Below the pieces are notes generated by a model, which was given only the letters and a program-made list of their open reading frames with translations, was not told the origin of the DNA and did no database searches. From NCBI GenBank assembly GCA_046481785.1, contig JAWOJF010000180.1:1-13860 (forward strand): a stretch of 13,860 nucleotides of DNA. The letters are read 5' to 3'. Shown one piece after another: positions 6,425 to 12,160 of the stretch (the stretch's first letter is position 1; each line of letters starts with the position of its first letter). The translations under genes were made by a program, and so were the position numbers. The stretch comes from JAWOJF01 sp046481785 (GTDB taxonomy: Bacteria; Bacteroidota; Ignavibacteria; Ignavibacteriales; Ignavibacteriaceae).

Positions 6425-6464
6425 ATGAAAGATGACATCTTTCAAAAAAGATGTCATCTTTCAT
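6425..6464 (-). terminator. Long perfect hairpin after topA (possible terminator)
   Basis: A perfect 18-bp stem (6425-6442 with 6447-6464) with a 4-nt loop starts 11 bp after the topA stop codon. It consists of two near-palindromic units of the type TGAAAGATGWCATCTTTCA, and a third half-unit (AAAGATGACA) lies at 6414-6423. The stem is AT-rich. The minus-strand sequence beyond it is T-containing but not a clean U-tract, so intrinsic termination is plausible but not certain. RNA protection or a dispersed repeat are alternatives. Confidence 0.5.
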
Positions 6465-6475
6465 AAAGATAAAAA

Positions 6476-8809
6476 TTACTCTCCAGCTTCCTGTTCAACT
6501 TCTTCCTGAATTAATTCTTCACCGCAGACAGGACATTTAAGATAGTTACCTTTTTTTGCAGAATACTTCTGTTCCATGTACTTAGAATCTCCATGAGGAC
6601 ATTCCACAGGAATAGGCCTGTACCATGCTACGAAGTCACAATCAGGATAACGAGAGCAGCCGAAAAACACTTTATTACGTTTTGATTTTCTCTCAACTAC
6701 ATCCCCTTCTTTACACCTGGGACATTTTACACCGAGAGAGATATTTTTTATGTAATCACACTCAGGGTATTTTTCGCAGCCTATGAACCTCCCGAACTTG
6801 CCATTTCTGAAAACTGTTCTGCTGCCGCATTTTTCACAGGTTTCACCGGTATACTCAGGTTCCTGGTTCTGCTGAAAAACATCCTTAAATGATTTTATAT
6901 TTTTACAATCCGGATAATTAGAGCAGGCAAGGTATTTTCCAAAACGCCCGACTTTTATTTCCATTTCCCCGCCGCACAAATCACAGAGGATTTTTTCAAC
7001 ATTAGCTTCAACGTGTTTTAAAGCTTTGGAGAAAGGATTATAAAAATCATTTAATACATTTATATACTGGTTTTCACCTGATGCAATCTGATCAAGTTCA
7101 TTTTCCATTAATGAGGTAAAGTCTTCATTAATTATATCCGGAAAATTTTTAACAAGTATTTTATTTACTTCCCTGCCCAATTTTGTAGGGTTAAGCTTCC
7201 TCTCAATCATCTCAACATATCTTCTATCCTGAATGGTACTTACTATAAGAGAATATGTACTCGGACGCCCGATACCCCTGCCTTCCAATTCTTTAATAAG
7301 ACTGCTTTCAGTAAACCTTGCAGGCGGTTTAGTAAAATGCTGGGATTTCTGAAGTTCGGTTAAATCAAGTTTTTGATCTTTTTCAAGTCCTAATGGTATA
7401 CTCTCATTTCTATATTCTTCTTTTTCTTCAGCATTATCTTTTGGCTCAGAAATTTCCTCATAAACCTGCATAAAGCCCTTAAACTGAATTGCGGTACCAA
7501 ATGCTTTAAAAAGAAACTCATCTGCTGTAATTTCAACAACAGTTGTTTCCATTAAAGCGGGATTCATCTGGGAGGCAACAAATCTGCGCCAGATTAATTC
7601 ATATATCTTAAATGATTTATTGTCCAGAAATGGTTTTACAAATTCAGGTGTATAAGTTAATGTTGTAGGCCTTATAGCTTCATGTGCATCCTGAATATTA
7701 GCCTTTTTCTTTTTCTCATGATTTATAGGTGTTTCAGGAACATATTCCTGGCCATATGAATTCTTAATAAAATCTCTAAGCGGAGTAAGTATTTCATCGC
7801 TTATCCTGGTCGAATCAGTCCTCATATAAGTAATAAGGCCCACTGTTCCTTCTTCTTTACCAAGATCAACACCTTCATATAACCTCTGTGCAAGCATCAT
7901 TGTCTGCTTGGGCCGCATTCTTAATCTTCTTGATGCTTCTGCCTGCAATGTACTGGTAATAAAAGGAGCAGGAGGATTTCTTTTTGTATGTCTTTTTACA
8001 ACGTTGGAAATTTCGAAATTCTTTTTTTCCTTTATTCTGTTAAAATAGTCCAAAGCCGAAGCTTCATCAGATATAGCAAAGTTTTTCTCTAAAAATTCTT
8101 TCCAGTCATCCTCATTCATTATGGGTTTGGGCTGAACCTTTAAGTCCTTCCCATCAACACTAAAAAGTTTTGCTCTAAAGGTATCGCCCTTATCAGTTCT
8201 AAAAATTGCCCAGACAGACCAATATTCAGTTATGATAAACTTTTCTATTTCAGTTTCCCGGTCGCAAATTAATTTTAATGCAACAGACTGTACCCTTCCG
8301 GCAGAAAGTGAAGTACTGCCTGACATTTCTATAACAGCTTTCCAAAGGAAAGGACTGATCTTATAACCAATAATCCTGTCCATAACCCTGCGTGCCCTCT
8401 GTGAGCTAACCAGGTGGTTATCTATCGGGCGTGGAGCCTTCATAGCTTTCAGAACACCGGTTTTTGTTATTTCATTGAACAGAACACGGTGCAGATTGGA
8501 TCCGGTATTACCATTTAATATATCAGCAATATCCTGCGCTATAGCCTCACCTTCACGGTCAGGGTCAGTTGCTATATATATATCTTTACTTTTTGCGGCC
8601 AGAGATTTTATTTTTTTTACAACATCGCCTTTACCCCTAATTGTAACATACTGGGGCTCAAAATTATTATCTACGTCAACGCCCAACTTGGTTTTAGGCA
8701 GATTTCGTATGTGCCCAACCGTTGCTTCAACAATATAATCCTTACCTAAATACTTATTTATTGTTTTGGCTTTTGCAGGAGATTCCACTAATACAAGATT
8801 TTTACTCAT
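6476..8809 (-). CDS. topA: DNA topoisomerase I (type IA)
   Basis: Relaxes negatively supercoiled DNA by single-strand cleavage and passage. The 777-residue protein opens with the TOPRIM domain: LVLVESPAKAKTI with Glu9, and DPDREGEAIA with Asp82, Asp84 and Glu86. The cleavage domain holds the nucleophile Tyr328 in GLITYMRTDST; SAGRVQSVAL (169-178) and GIGRPSTYSLI are further family motifs. The C-terminus has three intact four-cysteine zinc ribbons (Cys609/612/629/635, 658/661/678/684, 696/699/718/724). A fourth is degenerate, with CPH in place of the first CxxC (Cys737) and CPVC at 759-762. An acidic tail (EEVEQEAGE) closes the protein. The ATG at 8809 is in an A-rich leader with a 10-A run and no Shine-Dalgarno. 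It follows smg by 32 bp. Confidence 0.97.
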   Translation of the reverse strand: MSKNLVLVESPAKAKTINKYLGKDYIVEATVGHIRNLPKTKLGVDVDNNFEPQYVTIRGKGDVVKKIKSLAAKSKDIYIATDPDREGEAIAQDIADILNGNTGSNLHRVLFNEITKTGVLKAMKAPRPIDNHLVSSQRARRVMDRIIGYKISPFLWKAVIEMSGSTSLSAGRVQSVALKLICDRETEIEKFIITEYWSVWAIFRTDKGDTFRAKLFSVDGKDLKVQPKPIMNEDDWKEFLEKNFAISDEASALDYFNRIKEKKNFEISNVVKRHTKRNPPAPFITSTLQAEASRRLRMRPKQTMMLAQRLYEGVDLGKEEGTVGLITYMRTDSTRISDEILTPLRDFIKNSYGQEYVPETPINHEKKKKANIQDAHEAIRPTTLTYTPEFVKPFLDNKSFKIYELIWRRFVASQMNPALMETTVVEITADEFLFKAFGTAIQFKGFMQVYEEISEPKDNAEEKEEYRNESIPLGLEKDQKLDLTELQKSQHFTKPPARFTESSLIKELEGRGIGRPSTYSLIVSTIQDRRYVEMIERKLNPTKLGREVNKILVKNFPDIINEDFTSLMENELDQIASGENQYINVLNDFYNPFSKALKHVEANVEKILCDLCGGEMEIKVGRFGKYLACSNYPDCKNIKSFKDVFQQNQEPEYTGETCEKCGSRTVFRNGKFGRFIGCEKYPECDYIKNISLGVKCPRCKEGDVVERKSKRNKVFFGCSRYPDCDFVAWYRPIPVECPHGDSKYMEQKYSAKKGNYLKCPVCGEELIQEEVEQEAGE

Positions 8810-8841
8810 TTGTTTTCAATTCAATTTTTTTTTTGATCAGA

Positions 8842-9294
8842 TCAGTTTATTTGATCTGACGAATTTAACAATATGCGGCTGCCAGGGAGTGCAAGACTAT
8901 CGGCATCTAAAAATAGTGATAATATAAGTAAGTTTATATTATCAACAGTAATTTGTTCATCCGGAAACAGTTTAATCTTTTCAATTATAAGATTCATATC
9001 ATTATGGTTTAATAAGCCAATGTTAATAAAATGAAGAAGATAATTATAATTTTCCGGGCCTATCAACAAGGTTTCATCCTCTGAAAGTATCCGTACACCG
9101 GAAGATATACCGAATGTAAGATCATTTCTTACTTCCCGAACCAGTTTCTCATAAACCCAGCTATAAGCTGCAGCAACCACACTTTTATTATATTTTTTGC
9201 CTTTATTAATAATTTTAATAACCTCATCCAGAGATGAAGTCCGGCTCATTCCAAGCACTATTTCTTCAAGTACGTTAACAATTTCCGAAATCAT
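8842..9294 (-). CDS. smg: Smg / DUF494 family protein
   Basis: Function unknown in the family. The 150 residues are mostly helical and cytosolic. The pattern fits DUF494: an N-terminal helix followed by an AAAYSWVYEKL helix, then SSGVRILSEDE, then a block reading YNYLLHFINIGLLNHNDMNL and a final helix NINLLILSLFLD. The N-terminus diverges from proteobacterial Smg, hence the reserve. Context supports the call: it shares an ATGA overlap with ybeY and lies 32 bp upstream of topA. In E. coli smg neighbours dprA and yrdD, the latter a protein made of TopA-like zinc ribbons. A link to DNA topology or uptake is inference. No enzyme motif is visible. Confidence 0.65.
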   Translation of the reverse strand: MISEIVNVLEEIVLGMSRTSSLDEVIKIINKGKKYNKSVVAAAYSWVYEKLVREVRNDLTFGISSGVRILSEDETLLIGPENYNYLLHFINIGLLNHNDMNLIIEKIKLFPDEQITVDNINLLILSLFLDADSLALPGSRILLNSSDQIN

Positions 9295-9746
9295 AATATA
9301 TCTTTTTTATCCATTAAAGTAATTTTGTACTTTTTAAGTAATTTATTTTCCATTCTCTTCATTTTAAGCTTTTCGTTCCGTTTTTTATCATTATAACCGG
9401 AAACATGCAAAATTCCATGAATTACCAATCTTAAAATTTCATCATTATACGAATTTTTATACTTGTTTGCGTTATCCTGCGCATCATCTGCCGAAATATA
9501 GATTTCTGCATCTATAATCGTCAAATTTGCCGAATAATTAAAAGTAATAATATCGGTCGAATAATAATGTTTTAAGTAGTTTTTGTTAATTTCTGTAATT
9601 TTTGCGGCAGAAACAAAATTGACTGTTAAAGATGAAATATCAAAAAGCAGGTCTTTTTTAAGAAAACCTATTACCCGGTGAATAAGAAATTTATTTACCT
9701 TATGCTTCGTTTCCGAGTTTACAGCTAAATTTTTAACCACAGACAA
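9291..9746 (-). CDS. ybeY: Endoribonuclease YbeY (16S rRNA maturation)
   Basis: Metal-dependent RNase needed for 16S rRNA 3'-end maturation and ribosome quality control. It has 151 residues. The core includes ITEINKNYLKHYYSTDIITF (YbeY's LN-x-TDVLSF region), EIYISADDA and the metal site HGILHVSGYND (110-120). His110 and His114 are kept. The canonical third His of HGxLHLxGYDH is replaced, with Asp120 as the probable ligand, a form I associate with Bacteroidota YbeY. The start is not ATG: the frame offers TTG at 9746 and GTG at 9740, with an in-frame stop 9 bp upstream of the TTG and no internal ATG before the active-site region. No clear Shine-Dalgarno is present. The stop overlaps the smg start as ATGA. 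Confidence 0.9.
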   Translation of the reverse strand: MSVVKNLAVNSETKHKVNKFLIHRVIGFLKKDLLFDISSLTVNFVSAAKITEINKNYLKHYYSTDIITFNYSANLTIIDAEIYISADDAQDNANKYKNSYNDEILRLVIHGILHVSGYNDKKRNEKLKMKRMENKLLKKYKITLMDKKDIL

Positions 9747-9806
9747 AAATATTACTTTTTAATACAATTAACCAAATGTACGGGTAAAATGTTCCATTTT
9801 GAGGAA

Positions 9807-9840
9807 AAATAGAGATGATTTTTAAATAGAGATGACTTTT
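9807..9840. repeat. Two tandem copies of a 17-bp unit
   Basis: AAATAGAGATGAYTTTT occurs at 9807-9823 and again at 9824-9840, differing only where the second copy has C for T. It lies in the 179-bp gap between the MBL-fold gene and ybeY. It may be a duplicated binding site upstream of ybeY or simple slippage. Confidence 0.7.
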
Positions 9841-9891
9841 TTAGTAATAAATGCATATCTAAACTCGTCCCGTAATATCCCCCGGATTGCA

Positions 9892-9911
9892 GCACAGGAT
9901 TTAGCCCGTGC
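9892..9911. repeat. REP-like palindrome, degenerate copy 3
   Basis: GCACAGGAT / AGCCCGTGC around a TT centre, with two mismatched positions. It resembles the CACAGGCT palindromes at 1191-1212 and 1475-1492 and sits 14 bp beyond the stop codon of the MBL-fold gene. It seems to be an older member of the same dispersed family. Confidence 0.5.
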
Positions 9912-9925
9912 GAAGTGATTGATAT

Positions 9926-10795
9926 CTAAAAAGAGATCTCCAAACCCTCTGCCGCTGCAATACAAGTTATCTTAGAATTATTTTCCTCAAGTACTTTACG
10001 GGTGTCAGCAACCAACTCATCAATTTTTTCATCGGTATAGTCGGGGTTATAATGAAATAAAACAAGATTTTTTATCCCCGCCAGAATGCTGAATCTTGCA
10101 AGGGATTTATTACTGGAATGCCCCCACCCCCTTTTATCATAAACTGATGCTTCTTCATACATTGAATCATGAATTAGATAATCGCAGCCCGAGCAAAAAT
10201 CAATCAGTTCCCTGTTATGGTAATGAAAATCGGAGTCTTTATTATCTTTAAATAAGGCTTCCAGATTTATTTCATTATCCGTCATATACACAATATTTTT
10301 TTCACCGTTTGATATTTTATATGTTAAAGTAGGAGAAGGGTGTGCAACCAAAAATGTTTCGATCTTAAAGCCATTAATAGAATATATTTTCCCTGATTCA
10401 ATTTGTTTAAAGTCCATTTCGGCTTTTAAAGAATCAATTGATAATGGAAAATAATTTTCAGTCATCTGCTTACTTAAAAGATGTTTAACATCTTCACCAT
10501 TGCTGGTCATTCCGTAGAAAATAATCTTTTTCGTTTTATTGTAGAGAGGCTTAAAGAATGGAAATCCCTGGATGTGGTCCCAATGGTAATGGCTTAAAAG
10601 TATATTAATTTCATCAGGTGATCCTTTATCCTCCATATAATTGCCAAGCTCTCTTAATCCGGAACCGCAGTCAAGGATAATTAACTTGTTAGTACGAGAC
10701 CTGATTTCAACGCAAGGAGTGTTGCCTCCATACTTAATTGTATTTTTACCGGGAACAGGAATTGAACCTCGGGTTCCCCAGAATTTTAACACCAT
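9926..10795 (-). CDS. MBL-fold metallo-hydrolase, substrate unknown
   Basis: A 289-residue cytosolic metallo-beta-lactamase-fold hydrolase with a two-metal site. It opens with FWGTRGSIPVPG and KYGGNTPCVE, a beginning typical of a widespread uncharacterised MBL subfamily distantly like PhnP and class-III cyclic-nucleotide phosphodiesterases. Metal residues are complete: HYHWDH (His69, His71, Asp73, His74), His152 in AHP, Asp173 in TDNE and His248 in LFHYNP, plus a conserved GWGHSS at 223-228. A phosphodiester substrate is plausible from the fold but not shown. It has no signal peptide. Its ATG follows the carbonic-anhydrase-like gene's TGA by one base, so it is translationally coupled to that unit and is the unit's last gene. 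Confidence 0.85.
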   Translation of the reverse strand: MVLKFWGTRGSIPVPGKNTIKYGGNTPCVEIRSRTNKLIILDCGSGLRELGNYMEDKGSPDEINILLSHYHWDHIQGFPFFKPLYNKTKKIIFYGMTSNGEDVKHLLSKQMTENYFPLSIDSLKAEMDFKQIESGKIYSINGFKIETFLVAHPSPTLTYKISNGEKNIVYMTDNEINLEALFKDNKDSDFHYHNRELIDFCSGCDYLIHDSMYEEASVYDKRGWGHSSNKSLARFSILAGIKNLVLFHYNPDYTDEKIDELVADTRKVLEENNSKITCIAAAEGLEISF

Positions 10796-10796
10796 A

Positions 10797-11378
10797 TCAA
10801 AAAATATATTTGTTTAATGATTCAACTGTAAGTTCAGTATATTTTTTATATCGTTTTGCTGAATTTTCAAAATCTTCAATTTCAAAATCGTTGAGATCCC
10901 TGATAATTTTAGCCGGTACTCCTGCAGCCAGTTTACCAGAAGGAACAATAAACCCGGGAGTAATTACTGCTCCGGCGGCTACCATCGCTTTTTCCTCAAT
11001 AACCGCCCCATCAAGAATTACAGCTCCCATGCCAATTAAACAAAGGTCATTTAATGTACACCCGTGCAGGGTTACAGAATGGCCTATTGTAACCTGGTTA
11101 CCAATATTCAGAGGAAATTTTCCGTTTGTAACATGAAGCATGGAGCAATCCTGAATATTGGTCATACACCCGATCTTAATATAATGAACATCGCCCCTTA
11201 TAACCGTATTGTACCACACGCTGGAATCCTCACCAATATCAACATTTCCAATAATCTTAGCACCAGAGGCTATAAATACAGAGGGGTGAATATTGGGAAA
11301 ATAATCCAGGTAAGGGAATAATTTAATTTCCTCATTTAACTGTTGTATTTTGGAGGATTCCATCCGTCTCTCTTCCAT
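10797..11378 (-). CDS. Gamma-carbonic anhydrase-like hexapeptide-repeat protein
   Basis: Left-handed beta-helix trimer of the gamma-CA/PaaY/YrdA family; it may hydrate CO2 or hydrolyse an acyl thioester. Hexapeptide repeats cover about residues 30-155. Zinc-binding histidines are His82 (MLHV), His100 (IGHS) and His105 (LHGC), with the 5-residue spacing of the archaeal enzyme. The structural Arg61/Asp63 of VIRGD and Gln76 are also kept. The acidic loop with proton-shuttle glutamates of Methanosarcina Cam is absent, so it resembles the CamH type and activity cannot be assumed. Two starts are possible: ATG at 11378 (193 residues, overlapping the upstream gene by 43 bp) or ATG at 11363 (188 residues), which has GAGAG just before it. 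The second may be the real one. Confidence 0.88.
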   Translation of the reverse strand: MEERRMESSKIQQLNEEIKLFPYLDYFPNIHPSVFIASGAKIIGNVDIGEDSSVWYNTVIRGDVHYIKIGCMTNIQDCSMLHVTNGKFPLNIGNQVTIGHSVTLHGCTLNDLCLIGMGAVILDGAVIEEKAMVAAGAVITPGFIVPSGKLAAGVPAKIIRDLNDFEIEDFENSAKRYKKYTELTVESLNKYIF

Positions 11379-12160
11379 TTTTTTAATTCTAAAGTAACAT
11401 TTCCTATTATTACTTTCATTTTAGCAACAATTGGTATTGATGCTTCATCGTTTGAAAACCATCCTTCAAAATATCCTGTTAATCCGAACACACTTACAAA
11501 ATCTGTATCACCATCCAGCCTGAGGCAGTTGATATCATAATCAACTGCATCAATAGAAACAGGGATACTTTTAGTATAAAAATTTAATCTCGTAGATACT
11601 TTTTCTTCCTTTACAAAACACGGTACATCAGCAGAAAATTCTTTACCCAGATTCATTCTTGCATAAAAAAGTATTGAAAGGCCGTCCTGGTATCTTTTAT
11701 CTGCCGCAGTTGTAGAATCATTCCAAAGCTGATAAGGTCTAATCTTCCCTTTTCTAATTCTTATTTTACCTGAATGATCATAATCAAAATTGTATTCAGT
11801 AAAAGTGCTGTATTCCTCTTCTTTAACTATACCCCGGAAGTAAATGGAATGATTGTTCTGAGTAACCCTGCTTTCATATATCTGATGGAGATTAACAAAC
11901 GGAACACCTGAATAGGAATCTATATATGCAATAGTACTGTAAAAAGTTTTGCCATTAATAATTTGTTTATCTTTTACTTTAATTCTAACTTCGCCAAGCT
12001 TCATAAAGGAATAGCTTACAACATAAGTTAATTCTTCGCCTACAAACATTTTGCGGTCAGAAAAAAAGCCGCTTTCAACTTCTTTTACTTCCTGCTTATG
12101 ATTGGATCCGGTAAAAAACATTACCGGAAGAATAATTAATAATAAAAAAGAATATTTCAT
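11336..12160 (-). CDS. DUF3108 exported protein
   Basis: A 274-residue protein with an N-terminal signal sequence (Lys2, hydrophobic core about residues 4-17, likely cleavage soon after TGS) and no later membrane segment, so periplasmic or outer-membrane associated. The body is rich in beta strands and matches DUF3108: VGEELTYVVSYSFMKLGEV near the start, several alternating strands, a GLSILFYAR segment, and the closing pattern GYFEGWFSNDEASIPIV followed by KVIIGNVTLEL. Function is unknown. Its ATG overlaps the protease's TGA (ATGA) and its end overlaps the gamma-CA-like gene, so it is in the middle of a coupled unit. A beta-rich envelope protein next to a periplasmic protease suggests an envelope role; that is inference. 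Confidence 0.8.
   Translation of the reverse strand: MKYSFLLLIILPVMFFTGSNHKQEVKEVESGFFSDRKMFVGEELTYVVSYSFMKLGEVRIKVKDKQIINGKTFYSTIAYIDSYSGVPFVNLHQIYESRVTQNNHSIYFRGIVKEEEYSTFTEYNFDYDHSGKIRIRKGKIRPYQLWNDSTTAADKRYQDGLSILFYARMNLGKEFSADVPCFVKEEKVSTRLNFYTKSIPVSIDAVDYDINCLRLDGDTDFVSVFGLTGYFEGWFSNDEASIPIVAKMKVIIGNVTLELKKWKRDGWNPPKYNS

Noticed and set aside
8837..8859. Hairpin TCAGATCA/TGATCTGA at the smg stop codon
   Set aside because: On the coding (minus) strand it is followed by an A-run, not a U-run, so it does not look like a terminator; smg and topA are probably co-transcribed.
9773..9780. TACATTTG on the minus strand upstream of ybeY, matching the Bacteroidota -7 pattern TAnnTTTG
   Set aside because: No TTTG-type -33 element is present at the required distance; a single 8-mer in AT-rich DNA is weak evidence.
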